Assembly: GCF_027942865.1 (NCBI RefSeq)
Contig: NC_134514.1
Location: forward strand, 16,415,965 to 16,479,964
Source of the DNA: Odontesthes bonariensis
Taxonomy: Eukaryota; Chordata; Actinopteri; Atheriniformes; Atherinopsidae
Direction: 5' to 3'
Length of the DNA stretch: 64,000 nucleotides
The position numbers and the translations under genes are program-made. Each line of letters begins with the position of its first letter. The first letter of the stretch is position 1. A model generated the notes under the pieces. The model was not told the DNA's origin and made no database searches. It worked only from the letters and a program-made list of their open reading frames with translations. Positions 1 to 14,011 of this stretch are shown here, in pieces.

Positions 1-2275
1 GAAAATGTGTCTTTTAGTTTTAGCACAAATGGTTCCCAAGCTCCTACATGCGAAAACTTGTATGCCTTCAAGTGCTGTTTATTCAAGTGTCTGGTTGTAT
101 TATTAGTGCTGTAATTAGCTCTGCTGATGCCATCCCTTGAAATGCCTAAATGCTTAGCACTGTGACTGTAATCTGTTCCATGTTTCATATTTGGCTCTCT
201 TGCTTTTAGATCAAGAACTGCATTGTTGTGTCAGACAACACTTGTTTATGTGGTTAATGCTCTTTTTCTTTTTAGGGCTAGATGTCAAAAGCATTATCAG
301 TGTTGATGCTGATTGTTTTCCAATTTTGTGTGTCTCTCCATACGTTTCATGTTTAGATCATACACAGCAGACATTGTTAACTGTTCATAGCGGTAGCTTA
401 GAGAGCAATGGAGGAGAGAAGGAAGTGACAAAAGTTTGGGTGTTTCTCCACAGCCTTGGAGGATTTTATCATCGTGGGAGAGGAGACGGATGAGCTGATA
501 ACTCAGAGGGAAAGAAATGGCTTGACAGGGGAGGAGGGAAAGGAGGACAGATACAGGGAAAGACTGAAAGGGAGGTCTGTTGCAAGAAGAAAGCCTGCCC
601 ATGTGTTAACTTCTCCTTTTTCAATCCTCCTTGATTTTGTCCTCCCTTTTCTTTCTCTCTGAGCTCTGATAAATTAAGTGTCTAGTTCAGTGTGTCAAGC
701 AAGGCTTATCTGGGAAATAGTAATGACCAAAAGAAAGACGGCAAATGTTGGCAAACAAATCAGAGTGGAAGCGAGTAAATTTTAAAGTGTGAACGTGATG
801 CAACATCCCCCAGAGAGAGGTGAGAGCCTTGGAGAGGGAATAAGGATGTGCTGTGTGTGAACTTTTGGAGGAAATGCAGCCTCTTGTGTTATTGTCTCTG
901 GAGAGAGTGTGCATGTGGAGCAGATCTCCTCTGACTGTAATGACTATGATTGAGAAAAACAACATGAAAAGCTATAAAGCTGAAGAGAAGCAGAAAACAG
1001 TGCATGTATTTTCTGTGCTTCAGCTGGTAACTCTGTGTGTGAGGTCACGGTTATCACCTGTCCCTGAAACTGGCTTGACCCACTTTGTTGCTGGGAGGCA
1101 AACGCCCTCATCACCTCTCTCCTCAGCTGTTTGAGACATGCACTTAGGCAACATCTCAGCCGTGTTCCTTCTTTCAGACATGAACTCTGCTGCTCTCAGT
1201 TCCAAACACCTCAACACACATATGGCTGCATCCATTAAGCAAATTTCTGTAATCTAACTTCTCCAGATGCTTTTTCAGCCCTTTAAAGCACATGTACACA
1301 CTCAAATGCACAGTGGTCTGAGGAGGGCTGTGTTTTTCTAATGGTTCCCACGCCTGAGTGTGACTGGAACATTGGCAGTCCCACTGGAAGCCTCCACTTA
1401 GTATTTTTTTTTGTGATGAAAGTTAAATGAGAATAATAATAACAATGCTATTACCACCACGTTCATTTCTGTTTGGTAAATATGAATCCAGAAGGTAGCT
1501 TTTCTGAAGGTATCCTAAGAAAAAGATCGCACATAGTTCCCAAATAGTCTTAGATATTCATCTGAACGTTTCCTCCCTTCACCCCTTGTCCTGTTTTTCT
1601 GCTCCGTTTTTTTGCCATTAGTCAAATATTTTCACTGCACACCGTGGCTGTCTGCGACTGGAAAACAAGTATGCTTCTGTGAGCACATGTGCTGCTTAAT
1701 GTGGCTGCATGTGCATGCGTAAGTGCACAGGACCACACCCTGAACTCGAGCTACGTTTTAAACCGTGCACTCTGAGAAACGGAAACACATTCTGGATGGA
1801 TGAAGCCTGGTGTGATTGCGCTCTGAATTAGTTAGAGGACTTAGATTTGCAGACTCAAAGTGATGATAATGTTCCTCTGGTGCAGCCTCTCTGTTGGAGT
1901 TTCATTTAAGGCTGGCTGGAACAGACACACCTTCCACTCGGCTGTTATTACTGGCCAAATTCCACCTCAGAGAGGTCAATGTCGGTCCAGATGCCTGAGA
2001 TAGTTTTGAGGGGCTGAGACTTCTATCGGCTTTTTAAAACTCCCCTTTATGTCCCTTTTGGGTTTGGTGGTCTCAGGTCACAGCACAGATCATTCATAAA
2101 TGATCACAGCTACTTTTTGTTTTTATGTAGCTTCTTTAGGAGTTTTTAAGTGATGCATAGGCTGATCTCTGCTTTCTGATGGCGAGGCTTTAACAGACCT
2201 TTAGCCAGATAATGTGTCTCCATTTAACTTCACTTAATGGGGTGTTCGTATGTGCTATTGAAGCAGACACAGCAA

Positions 2276-2291
2276 CACACACACACACACA
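2276..2291. repeat. Short (AC)n microsatellite
   Basis: A run of about eight AC units, with further CACA-rich sequence on both sides. Ordinary short simple repeat. Confidence 0.7.
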
Positions 2292-5200
2292 GACACAAAG
2301 CTGCTCTAAGTTGCGAGGAACCACACCTTGCTCCTGTAATCCTCTTTCAGCAAGGACAAACCCCTCTTTATAATAGCCTTTGAATAGACTCTGCTCACCT
2401 GTACTCACCACCTGCCTCTCTTCTGCAAAACTGTGTGTGTGAAGAATTTGGAAATGCGTCCAATTGTTTGGATTGTCAAGTCTACACCAGGTAAAATACA
2501 TTTGATAGCAGAGAACTGACCAACAACAATAATGGCAACAAACTTACAAAGAAAGTAAGGGCGGTTACTATGTTTAAATGAACTATGAGATGGCCGATGT
2601 GTCCTATGTTAGATTTTTCATTATGCATACTGGATGTTTCCTCTATTGCTCAACAGTGCTTACTTTTAAGGACAAGTAAATCTAGCCATAATCTGGTTTT
2701 CCATTGCCATTTTTGATTCGTATTTAGAAGATGTGAGTGATAAATGGTAAATGTTGCAAAAATCTTTATACGCTTCCGAGGTGGTTTTGCCTGTTTTAAA
2801 GAAGACTTGATGCGCATCAGGGGAAATGCAAACAATTTTGCAGATTTCATCTCACCAGGCAAAGATTATAATGATGTGACTCACGAGCTATTTCTGGTTA
2901 GTGCCAGCAAACAACAAGCTCATGTGAGCGGCCAGCATCTTCCCAGATGTGATATGACCTTGTAGATATTCCTATCAATTCCTGAAGAAGAGCTCTTTCC
3001 ATTTTCCTCTTGTGTATTTCAACCATAGTGTCCTTTAGGTTTGTTTCCGATTGGGACAGCTTCTTCAACTCTATTCCAGCCCCTAGCAACGTAGCCTCTA
3101 CCGCCGCTCTTCGGTGACGCTACACAGCCTAGTTCATTCACTTCAAGCCACTGAAAACGAGTTGGTTTCACATTTCTTTTTTTCAGCTATTTAAAAGTCG
3201 CTTCAGATTTGCTTTGCTAATGAATGGAAACCTGACCTAAGTTAACAAAAGTGCTCAAATTGCATCAGATACCTTCTCCAGCTAGTATGTAATGAGTGGG
3301 TGTTGATTTATACTTCCCACTTTAAAAGGATCAGGCTTATGGCAGTCAGAAATAAAAGGGAGTAGCCTTGAATTAGGATTAAATTCTTCAGCAGCTGTAC
3401 CACAAAGACTGTGATGAGTGAGCTGAAGGAAGGCAGAGAAAGGCACATCTTAAAGAGATTTTAAAAACAGCTCAGGTCAGAGGAAAAGTCAAAAAGCATG
3501 GATAGAAACCCTGTGTTTGCATTTAAGCCACTCTACATTGTTCGGTTACCTTTCGGGAATTACCTCTGCTGTGTTTCATTTCAAATTCCCAGCTTGCTGG
3601 CTGCATTTTAGTTCCCCCTTTCTCACAGCTTCAGTTTGTACAGTGCCGTCTGCAGCTCTGTGTTTCAGTCTCAATGGACCTACTGTACTCTGTTTGCAAA
3701 GTCCTCCAGGCAAACAGTGTCTGGTCTCTCTGTAGCCTGGGACTGTGCTCGGCCCACTGAGCTAAAGTACTACGGTTTCACCATAGACTCATGTTACCAC
3801 AGTGTCTGGCTAGTGACATTGTGTGAGAAGTGGGGGAGTATGCTTTTGTGTGTGTGTGGCTTCAGGTGTGTGATAGGGAATCAAGTTGGGTCATGTGCAA
3901 TTTTTTTTTGGGGGGGGGGTTGTTGTTGAAGCAACTGATTAATAAAATGAGTCACACACATGTTAATTTTTAGCTCCACACACAAGACTCTGGCATCACC
4001 AAAAGGAGATGGACAAGGGAGGGGGAGGGGAGAGCAAAATGCTAGACTTTACAGAAGGTGTGAGAGGAAGAGCAGCAGACACTTGTAAAAGAAGGATGCA
4101 TCCCCGCGGGAAAGGAAGACGCAGCCATCATCCTCCACATGTTTCTAATCCATGTTTTTGCTCAGATGAAGTTGCATGTTCACGTCTTGGTGCATGCCTT
4201 TTATGTTTAATCTATGACTCCCTCTATCCTGGTATTTCCTAGTATTCTGTGGGACTAGAAATTGCTCCCGTCGGCTGGTGTTGGCAGACAGAGGGAGAAA
4301 AAGGGGGGGGGGCTTGAGCGATTATGAGACTTTGGGTGTGCTTTAACCCACTTAGCGCACCATCTCAGGGTCTCCTGCCAAAACGGTGAGCTTAGTGTTT
4401 TAAATCCTCTTCTTGGAGAGAGCTGATAGTTTGCTTGCAGCTGCTCTTTGTCTCAGTGCCTAGAAATGTCCACTGCATGAGTTTTTATTCTCCCCTCACA
4501 ATTTATGTTTATTTGTTTCAGTGTGGTGTTTTGTTTTTTGCTTTTTTTCTCCTGCGTGGTTGTATATGAGAGTGGACTTGTCCATTATGCATTGAGTTCT
4601 TGAGAGTTGTGTATGTGAGCGCTGTTTCCTGTTCATAAACAGAGTAGTGAAGAAGCCCTGCTGGGGTTTGAAGTGAGCCGACAGGCAGGCATGTTTATTT
4701 GCCCCCTCCAGACGGGTTTTCGCTGGGCTGGCCTCTACCCCAGGGGTCTGACTACAGTCTAGTTGAGCTCCAGCTCAGCCTCATCCTCTCCCAGCTTTAC
4801 TACCAGCATCACATGCCCGGTTTGCCCCCACACACAATGCGAGGCTCCCTTTCTTAATAAAACAGGCTCATAAGACCACGTTCCTTGAATTCTTCATGTG
4901 CAGGCTTCTATCTGTTTTCACACATGCATGGATGGGTTGCACTGAGAAATGTAGACATGCAGCAATAATGTAGCCAAATTGTGAAAACTGCTTTGGGCGT
5001 GTCTGAATGCTCTTGAGTTTTATTTTATTTTACCATTAGTCTGCATTCACAACATAGCAAACCTTTACACAGTATTTAAAGAAGTTTCCTCCTCCGTGCT
5101 AGTGGAAGTGCAAAGGGAAAGGTGGGGGTAGGGGGGGCAGTAACAAGTGAAGGCTGATTCAGTGGTTGGGTTGCGTTGTTGGAGCAGCAGCTCTGTCATT

Positions 5201-6267
5201 TTAGGTTTACGTCTGGACTCCTCCCCTCAGCACCCCCACCTCCTTCTTCGAGCACAGAGGAGTCACAGGCAGAATTGGGGTCAGCCAATCAGACCTAGGC
5301 CTTCATTTCTCCCCTTTTCCTCTTTCCTGTATCTGCCGTCTCCCATATCTGACCTTCTCTTTCAGATCATCCAGTCGCATTTCTTCCCCCTTCCACCTAT
5401 CCTAATGACTCTCCTCGTCTCACGCTTTGGCTCTGAGTAGTTCTAATGTGTGTCTGTTAGGAGGAGAGGACAGGGTGAGATTTATAATTAACAAAGGCTG
5501 ATTCTAGCACTGAAAGGGAGAGCTGTCTGGAAGAATCTGTGTGGAAGGGGGGTGAGGGGCAACAAATTAGGCTTTTTGTACAGCTTATCAGATAGTTGTT
5601 GAAGAAGTGGAAAAAAGCCTGCTCAGGGGGACACGATGATTGGTGTGATATAAAATAGGTTGTGTTGCTTTTTTTTAATGCAAGTTTTGGCCAAAGCTAA
5701 GCTGCTTAGCCATGGCAGGACTCCACTTTAAAAACAGCCCAAAATGCGATGGTGGTATGTAGTCCAGCACTGCATAGATGCTCTGATGGGTTTTGGCAAC
5801 CATGAAGACTGGCTACCATCTCATAAAGGAACCTTGTCCCCCACGACTGCATTATTTCTGGAATTACCCCTAGAACTGTGTGTGTCTGTATCGTACAGTT
5901 TGTTAGAAAAGTGCCCTTGTTTGAAGTGCATTAACAGCAGTTGGCATGCGCCATGGTTTTCTCAGTATTGAAAGGGGCCGTGTCTGGTGTTTCAGGACAT
6001 TAATGCATTATCTAGTTCATATCTGTCAGGTTACTGGCATGCTCAAGGAAACCAGTTGGAAGGAGGGACTGGAGCTCTAAAGAAGTGCTGCATGACAGCC
6101 TGCTCTGAGGCTGTTAGGGCTTGACCAGGCCTGGCACAATTTTGTTGGTTAAACAGATGGCCCAGTGCAGGTCAGTGTAGTTGAATGAGGGACCATGCAG
6201 ACAAGCTTTTAACCATCTGGGCTTTAAGTGACGCTAGGGCTGCTTCTCTGTCCATACTTGAATTAAC

Positions 6268-6296
6268 TGGTACTTTAATTGATCCCCGCTGGTAAA
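6268..6296. repeat. Possible retroposon 3'-tail scrap
   Basis: Contains a TACTTTAATTGATCCCCGC stretch resembling the 'actttattgatccc' motif common at 3' ends of fish LINE/SINE copies. Only about 30 bp is preserved and no flanking duplication is visible. The assignment rests on recall of that motif. Confidence 0.3.
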
Positions 6297-6860
6297 TTAC
6301 GTTTACATCCTTGACAGTCGTCGCCGTGTAGATGAATGGATGATCTGTTCACAGAGACTGACAACGACACATTGAAAAATAATTAGTTTTATCGGGTAGA
6401 GAATTAATAATGTATGTTTGCTTGGCGAGTGATTTATGTCGTGGTCCCATTTGACGGTTTATTATAAACTTTGAGCCAAAAGTTTGATATTTATTTAACA
6501 CAAAAAACCTGTGAAATGAAAAGACTACAAGAAGTCACTGCTCCTGGCCAGGAAGTGGTGAAACACACGGACAGTTAAAGAGTTGACTAACTGTTTCACA
6601 GTCCAAGTTTTGTACAGATAAAACAAACAAGATATAGATTTATATGCTGAAGTAGCTGCATTCAGACAGAGACGATCTATATGTGCCCTTTCTTTCTGCG
6701 TGAATAAGTTTAGTGTTTGCTTCATACTTCCCTTAGAGGCACAGATTATATCAAACAACTCATCTAGCCACTGGCTGGAAACAATAAGCAAATCTTTCTG
6801 AAATTTGAACCAATCCTTCTTTTTTCAGTTGTTGTTTTGCTTGTGGTGTCAATTTGGGTT

Positions 6861-6935
6861 CGGCGCGATTGGTTAAGCACGCATCTACCACGGAAAAGAG
6901 ACCGGATTCTACTCCTGTATGAGTCAATTCACAGG
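6861..6935 (+). repeat. Decayed tRNA-derived SINE head
   Basis: The stretch reads like the tRNA-like 5' part of a fish SINE. An A-box-like GCGCGATTGGTTAAGCACG is followed about 20 bases later by CCACGG and a degraded B box (GGATTCTACTCC in place of GGTTCRANTCC). No tail or target duplication was found. A functional tRNA is unlikely because the B box is damaged and acceptor-stem pairing is not evident. Confidence 0.5.
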
Positions 6936-7764
6936 AATAATATAGTTTACCAGAAACTATGATCTTGTTCAAACTAGTCATTGGTTGAAACAGTGCTTTT
7001 CACTTCCCCATACTCGACATTCATGATTCCTTCTCAAAGAAATTAGGAACTAATGGTTTCACCTGGAACAAACGCTTGACCTCTTTACTCTTTCACTCAC
7101 GATGAGCAACATGCTGTAACGGGTCATGTGGTTTTGGTGCATTTCTTATAGTGATTTGAGCTTAAGGCCAAGGTGATGTAGCACAGCATGGTGGTAAGGC
7201 CAAAGCTAGCCCTCGGCCAATATTTGACTCTGTTTGTGCCTTGCCGCTGGCAGAAGAACAGACTAAAATGCTAAAGAGATTCTCTTTGCATGAAGACGGA
7301 GCTGGACAGAGCTGCAGAGTTTCTCTCCTGTGTCGGCTCCAAAGTAAAACCTCCTACAGCTGCTGCTGAGAATGATTGCACCTGTTCCCCATGCTCTCCA
7401 GGTCTGTGTTTATAAAAAGCATCAGAGCAAAACCACAGTACTAAGTGGTTAGTGGGTGGCTGCACCAGAAGCTTCATTAGATGCTCAAATGTACAGCTTT
7501 TGTGTGCATGTGTGTGTGTTGCTGCAGCTTGACGCTTGCCTTGTGAACTGCTGTTGTGACACACCGTCAGCAAACAGCTTGGACACAGGCCACCCAGTGT
7601 GAACTGGACGCTCTGTGGTGTTTGTCACCTCTTCCTCTCTCTGTCTCTCTCTGCTTTGTCCATCTGGCTGGGGGAAAAAAGGGCAAATGAACAGAGCCAT
7701 ACGTTAAAATGTAAGAAATGACCACAGAACGTGAGAAGAAAAGAGTGGCGATACTGAGATACTA

Positions 7765-7800
7765 ATGAAAAAGTACTTTATTAATCCCAAAGGGGAATTA
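7765..7800. repeat. Possible LINE 3'-tail fragment
   Basis: AGTACTTTATTAATCCCAAA followed by GGGGAATT matches, from memory, the terminal motif of many fish L2/Rex-type retroposons. It is too short for family assignment and no target duplication was seen. Confidence 0.35.
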
Positions 7801-10800
7801 GAAAGGTGTGTGCATCAAGGCTTAAAGTGTGGCTGTGTATGATTCAGCAGCACGTGTGGCACACAAAGAGACCGACTTGTCTCATTAACTACTTCTTAAA
7901 CATTACACAGAGCTTTGAAAGGAGCTGCACCGCCAGAGTAGCTTGATATTTCCCATTTTCTCCAAGTTGAGTTCAACATGGTAGCATACAGGAAGTCAAG
8001 GACAAGGTTTGATGTATTCCTGCTAAGAACAAAAAATGATACTTTACCAGTATTTATTAATGTATAGATCTATCTTTTTTGATCATATCAGACCATTTTA
8101 TCGTCATTGTAGCTCAAAAAAATAATCTGACCTTTATGCAAAGCAACCCTCGCCAACAGTTTCTGTTTGTGTGAAGTGAGAATGTCATCGTATGTAGGCC
8201 AGCATACTGCCGGATGAATCCATCTTTTTTATGGAGGTGTGTAGTGACTCACGCCTTTGTGAAACTCGACTGCTGGGTTTGCTCAGAGTCATCTTTGTGT
8301 TGTTTATGCTTTAGCAATGAAGTTGTATTTCCTGTTTTGCCAGGACTGCCAGCAACTGGCAGCTTTGTTTTGAAAGTTGTGGATTTTGACTATTTGAACG
8401 TGTTCACATGCGACTGCACCACAAGAGTGCCAGACATGCAAATACGTGCAAGAAGGAGTAGGACCAACGTTCTTTTTCTAAGGTTGATAAAGGTGCAGGT
8501 GATAGCTGCGTCACTGCCAGCAGGGGAAATGAAACCACTAAATAATTCTGTCATATATCTAGAGCCACATCTCTGCCTCCATGTGTCGGCTTATTTTAGA
8601 GAAGGTACAGTACAACTTGAGCTGGCACATGAAATGTTAATGGAAACTAATTGCCATACACATAAATTGATTTCAGATAGCTTTGCTACGAAAAAGAAAA
8701 GTGAATTATTGGACATTATTCTGAATGGCGGAGGCATTTTATTCAAGGTTTTCGCTTCCAATTCATGGTTCTGTTGAAACGCCCACCCATTTTGCTGATG
8801 AGACTGCACAGCTGTTTCCTTGCTTGGTCCCTGTTCTCTGAGTAGGCCAGAGATTGAATTAGCTTGTGCAATGATTTAACTTGTTAATTAATTGTGTTGA
8901 AAGTTTTTTTGTTCACCAGATTTTAGACTGAGAAATGTTCAGTCAGCCCTCTAAAAACTTGCCCGAGTGGCTTTTAAAACACAGCAGATGATATTTAAGG
9001 GGTTCCCCTATGCATTCCTCCTTCGTGTATTTTCCATGTTCCCTGCCTGTATTTCCTGTTAAACGTTTCCAAGTCTGCCTCCCCCCCACCCTGCTTTCTC
9101 TGAATGTCTTTCTGTGGCTGACATCCCAGAAATTTTTCACCAACCTGACCACAGGCACAGCAAAATGTCTACAGTGAGAGAAGTGACTCAGGCTATATAT
9201 TTAGTGAAATACAGGTTTTGTGGAACTGTGATTCTTTAGTTTTTAGGAATTTTCAAGATGTACTTTGGTGTTTAAATGGCTATGATTGGTGGATTCCTCT
9301 CACCCTGGAACTATAGATACATATATAATTTTTTAGAAATGTAGTGAACCTAATGTGCAAAACTAACCAGTAGGTAACTATATGGCCCTTGCTCAAGAGG
9401 AGGGGGAAGAAAAGGGAGGAACAAGGCAGTGGTTGATGTGTTTTTAATTTCCTCTTGCAGCTCTCAACCTTCTGCTGTTGCTCCTCTGCTGCCGCTGTCT
9501 ACTGTCACTGTGGTGGATTGAAGAGGTCTGGGTCGGGATCCCCCCAGGACAGGGGGAGGGGTGGGGGGGGGGTGGGGTTTGCCAAAGGCCCCAATGTAGA
9601 GATAGAGAGGTTGGATGAGGACAGGATGGTGACATTTAAATGGCATGATTTCTCAAATGCATCCCAGTTTTCCTACTAATGTTCACAAATGCTTCCATTT
9701 ACTGCTGTAATGACATTAGAGAGAGGCCTGACTGTGATTGCCTCACATCTGCTGTTTATGGTCATTATTCCCACCATAAGATAGACTTCCCTTGTTCCCG
9801 TCTCATAACTATCTTCCTTCTCTGCAACCATTTGAACTTTAAATCGTTCTGCTTTCTAACGGTTTGTTTATGGTTCTTTGACATTTACACAATCTGAAGT
9901 TTTGTCTTAGCTTCGACCACCTTTTTTAATGCATTTCTGCACCGAGCACGTACAAAAAGTTTTTTCCCAATCTTGTTGACTGCAGTTGTTCTGCTGCTGT
10001 TATACAGATGAGAAATGACTGCAGTCAAATAATTTGAGAACTTGAGAGGTTTGGATTAAATCAAGTTTGTGTTAAAGAAGGAAGGGTTGAATTTTCTCAT
10101 TTCAAGCTTTTCCAGGTAATTTACTCACATGTGTATTTATTCAGGAGCAAATATGATGGTAGAAAAGACTTGTCTGCGTCACAGTTAAAGGGAAACACTT
10201 ACTTAGTGAAAGACTTACAGTTAGGTCAGAAATATTTGCTCGCTTACGTAGATTCTCTAATTAAAATGTGATAATGTCTCAAAATAAAACGGGGGATTAG
10301 CACTTTAAGCTCATGTTCTTTACATAGCATTAAGTAAGCTAGTTGTAAGAACTCTGTCAGTGTCCAAATATGTCCAAACCCTGGTGTTTATACTCTTGAA
10401 AAATAGATTTTAGCAACATTGCTGCATGACACATTTATATTCACATTTTACACCTTAGCCCGGGTGAACTTGGGTTGGCATCATTTTGCAGCTGCCAACT
10501 GTGAACCCGATGATGCTGTGTTATCTATATCATCCAAGCCAGTGATCCTGACCTCCTTAGTTTATGAGGCCAAAATGGGCAGGAGTTTCTAAAAAGTGAG
10601 AAAATAGAAAGAGAACCTTTAAAACTATATTTCAATGGTTTCTATTCCTCATTTCATTGAGGAATATTTGCTCTGAGTAATAATCAAATTCAGGAAAGGT
10701 TAAACCACTTTTCTTGTTTTCAGATTAATTGGACCTTACCGTATTACACACACAACAATGGGACAAGCCTTTCCCACACTTTGGCTTAACCAGTCACTGT

Positions 10801-11388
10801 GGTGCAAATCTAGTTCCAGTGCAAACTGCCTGTGTAGAAAACCCCCAAAGGAGTCCATCATTTCACAGGAATCAGAGGAACTGGCAGCCACTATTATCTC
10901 TATCTGACCGCTATCTTTCAGCCCTGCTGCGCTCTCTCTCCACCAGCTGAGCTTATCTGGGCCGTAAAACTACACAAACGCTGGGTGGAGGCAGCTACAG
11001 TAATAGTTTTCAAAGCCCTATATCAGACAAGAGACCCGATTCCACTCTATTGTGTATCGTGTTGTTGTCACTGTCTTGATTTTCATGACATTTTCTTATC
11101 CATATACAAACTCTGACTCTCCTCGTGTGTGAGCTTTTATTTCTAGATAGGCCGAAACAGTGAAAACTGATCAGCAGCAGTCAAACTCGCCTAAGAGAGC
11201 TCATGTGTTCCTTTGAGAGCTCACAAAGTCTTTATAGAATAAGGTCCTAACTGCCTCTTCGTTCAATGGCACTATTCAGGGGGAAAGAATCAAATGGTGA
11301 GAGGCCCATTGAAAACAAGCGGGAGAGAGAAAAAGACTGTCTGGATTCGTGTCAGAGACCCTCTTTGTTTAACTGCACTGTAACCCTC

Positions 11389-11390
<2 letters not shown>

Positions 11391-11437
<47 letters not shown>
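11391..11437. repeat. (CA)n microsatellite
   Basis: An uninterrupted CA dinucleotide run of about 23 units. Long enough to be length-polymorphic; no element context. Confidence 0.97.
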
Positions 11438-11440
<3 letters not shown>

Positions 11441-12159
11441 GACCCTGTGCTGTTTTGCTATTGTCAATGCGTCATGCAGAGGTCACCACTGTCACTTCTC
11501 ATTAATGTCAACAACTAAACTGACATGGCTGTCACTCAGTATACTCTTTAGAAATAAAATCGGATGTGATTTGCTTTAAATCTAGATAAGCCAATGTTTT
11601 AGAGCCTGTTTTTTCAGGGGCTTTGACAGCTGAATGAATTGGCTGATTAAGCGAGCAGGAAATGAGGAGTCCCGGTGGGTGTTCTTCTCCTCATTTATAG
11701 CCTCAAAAATGTTTGCTTCATGATGCAGTTCAAGTCTTCATTCTTAGAGTTTATTGGAAAGCAAAAGTGTTTCTGCTTCAAATGCCATTGTGCAGAGCCA
11801 TGTAGCCGACCTACTGTGTCATCTGGAAGGCAGAACAGCTTCACAGATTTATACAGGGCCTCGTTTAGCTCAGTTTTCTTCTGAAGTTGAGGAAATATCG
11901 AGGATATTGGTCTTTTTTTTAGTAAACTGCGAATGTTGCGTGATCCTCTTTGTAGCCTTAAATACAGTTTTTGGCTCAATTTTGTGTCTACACTGAGGCA
12001 ATAATCTGCTTTTAGTGAAGTGTATATAGGAATGTGCTTAAAGAATTTTTTGACTGAAGCTTACCCCTTGTTTGACCCTTGCTTATCCGGTCCCTGGAAG
12101 AACTGAGATGATCTCTTAATTCTGTTGCTTGGCTGGGAGTCTGGACAGTGGATTGGTGA

Positions 12160-12330
12160 ATGAAAGCTTACATCTGTGTCAAGTACATACCTCAGAGCTG
12201 GGACTGTTGCATGGGCAGTGAGAGCGACTACCTCAAGGACTGGAGGAAGCTGTTAACCCTGACCTCGCCCTTTGAAGAAAAGGCAGTCAGGGAGGTCTTC
12301 TTTAGGAGATCAATGAGGATCACGTGTTAA
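12160..12330 (+). other. Unassigned 56-codon open reading frame
   Basis: An ATG-initiated frame starts at 12160, directly after an in-frame TGA, and closes with TAA at 12328-12330. A second in-frame ATG lies at 12211. The predicted peptide is mixed and polar (…GSESDYLKDWRKLL…, then FEEKAVREVFF), unlike the low-complexity random frames nearby. I recognise no family, and no splice sites or promoter can be assigned. It may be chance, a decayed exon, or a small protein. It is listed so it can be checked, not as a gene. Confidence 0.2.
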
Positions 12331-13616
12331 TTATCACATTACTTTTACTCTTTCGGCTTTCAGCTCCCACTGGAAAATTCAACATGAGAAGACGAGCTCT
12401 TCTTTTCCAGATATAGCATTTCTATAAATGCAAAACTTCCGGAGAAAAACCACAAGTCTTCCCCCAGCTGTCTGACACATCTTCTTCTCTCCCTGCTGTA
12501 GGCCTTCTCTTCCTGAGGCCTCATCATCATTTAGCCTCATTAGTCTGTCACTGCTCTGATTCGGTTACAGGAAGAACCTTCAAATAACCACTAGGCCTCA
12601 CTCGCAAGACATTAGCACAACCCGCTTCCTCCTACTCCGAGCATCATTGTAGCTAAACACCATAAAACAAGCTCTGTTTGAGTGTAAAAATAAATGTTTT
12701 ATTAGTACTTCGGAAGCTCATTACCTGGCCTTTTACAGCAGGTTTTTGACAAATGAGCACAAGTCACATTTTGTTGATGAAATCACAACTCTATATCTGA
12801 TGATTACGTCTAATACAACTGAAACACAATTATATAAGAAACTTCAAGTCTGAGATCAGTTTTTCAACCTAAAGTGTCATAAACCTGACTGCCTTCCATT
12901 AATAGTAGTCTACCAACATCAGGTTGCCCTTTTCCTCTCTTTTTTGTGTGTGTATTTGTGAAATAGTTATAATCTGTCAGTCCTTGAAATCAAGTTTCAG
13001 CATAGAGCTTCATAAATGTTCCAGATGTTTCAAGTTCTGTTTGGACAATGTTTCTCCAGCGTCCACTTTTCTTACTTGGTGATGAGAGACTTTGGAAACA
13101 GGAGCACAGATCTCTAATCTGTTGTTGCTCTCACCTCACACAGTCTCTGTCAGCTGCTCTTAAAGGAGAAATACAGGTCGATCACTATTGTGCTCAGCTA
13201 ATTGAACATGACAGATGCATTTATGATAGCTGAATAACTCTCAAGATCTGCCTGTGGAGCTGTGATCTTCTTGACAGGTGAACAACTATGAGACGAGGTG
13301 AGCAATTGGTATTCCCCGTTAGAGAAGCCCTGCTGTCTATATTTAATGCATGCTATTCTTTAATATATACATTTCTATCTGTAATTATTATTTATAGGAG
13401 TAACGTCTTTGTTTCTCACATCGGCAAAGTGTATTTCTACATACGGGGATTAGAGATTGGCAAAAGTCACATTGTGCATTTAGTAGGGCTGGGCAACGAT
13501 TAAGATTTTTAATCTAATTAATCACATGATTTCCCTGATTAATCACGATTAATTGCGTTTGTACGCAAAATCCAAAAAGTAATTTAAAAGTAGTGTATAG
13601 CTTTTAGCATTTAGTT

Positions 13617-13922
13617 TTATTTTAAATGTGCTGCCATATGAATGAAAGTGCCATAACATTTGTTGTGCAAACACACTTTTAACATCAGCATTTTGATGTA
13701 GTTTTTATGTAGAAGCCTCGCTCCACTGTCTGTTTCCTTGAATGACTTGCTGCTATCAGTTGTGTGTTTTGCCTTTAAGTGATATTTTAGACTGGAACTA
13801 CTACAGTGATAAGACAATTCAACTTGGCAGTGTTTACAGATGACTTTGGTTCTGTCGACTCCGCCGTCTGGAAGAACTTCAAAATGAAAATGGCCGATTA
13901 AAATTTCCGTACCCTTCTCCAT
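13617..13922 (-). pseudogene. Remnant hAT-transposase BED zinc-finger segment
   Basis: The minus-strand frame encodes about 100 residues with a C-x2-C…H-x4-H pattern: ICKHC, then SSSLKYHLKAKH. This is the layout of BED zinc fingers, the DNA-binding N-terminus of many hAT transposases. The frame starts at MEKGTEI and ends without a catalytic domain. It lies wholly inside the hAT element, so it is the leftover 5' part of the transposase gene and not a host gene. Confidence 0.7.
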
Positions 13923-14011
13923 GTTTGGTGGATCCGCCGATTACTTTCTTTTCCTGTTCCGCAGCAGACAGCAACAGACTTTTACAATAATAAAATAAAT
14001 AATAAAACAAA

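Larger units (their letters stand above)
1..13475. other. Upstream non-coding region, left part
   Basis: No exon was recognised here. Open frames are short, lack recognisable domains and are not bounded by paired splice sites. The stretch holds a decayed tRNA-SINE head (about 6861-6935), two retroposon-tail-like scraps (6268-6296, 7765-7800), a (CA)n microsatellite (11391-11437), a smaller (AC)n (2276-2291) and a 56-codon ORF at 12160-12330 noted separately. It may be intergenic DNA or part of a long 5' UTR intron of sipa1l3; the sequence alone does not decide. Confidence 0.6.

Noticed and set aside
6861..6935. A functional tRNA gene
   Set aside because: The B box is damaged and a cloverleaf with paired acceptor stem could not be drawn; a SINE head fits better.
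8214..8777. 187-codon forward open frame
   Set aside because: No domain, no homology I recognise, cysteine-rich random-looking composition and no paired splice or promoter signals.
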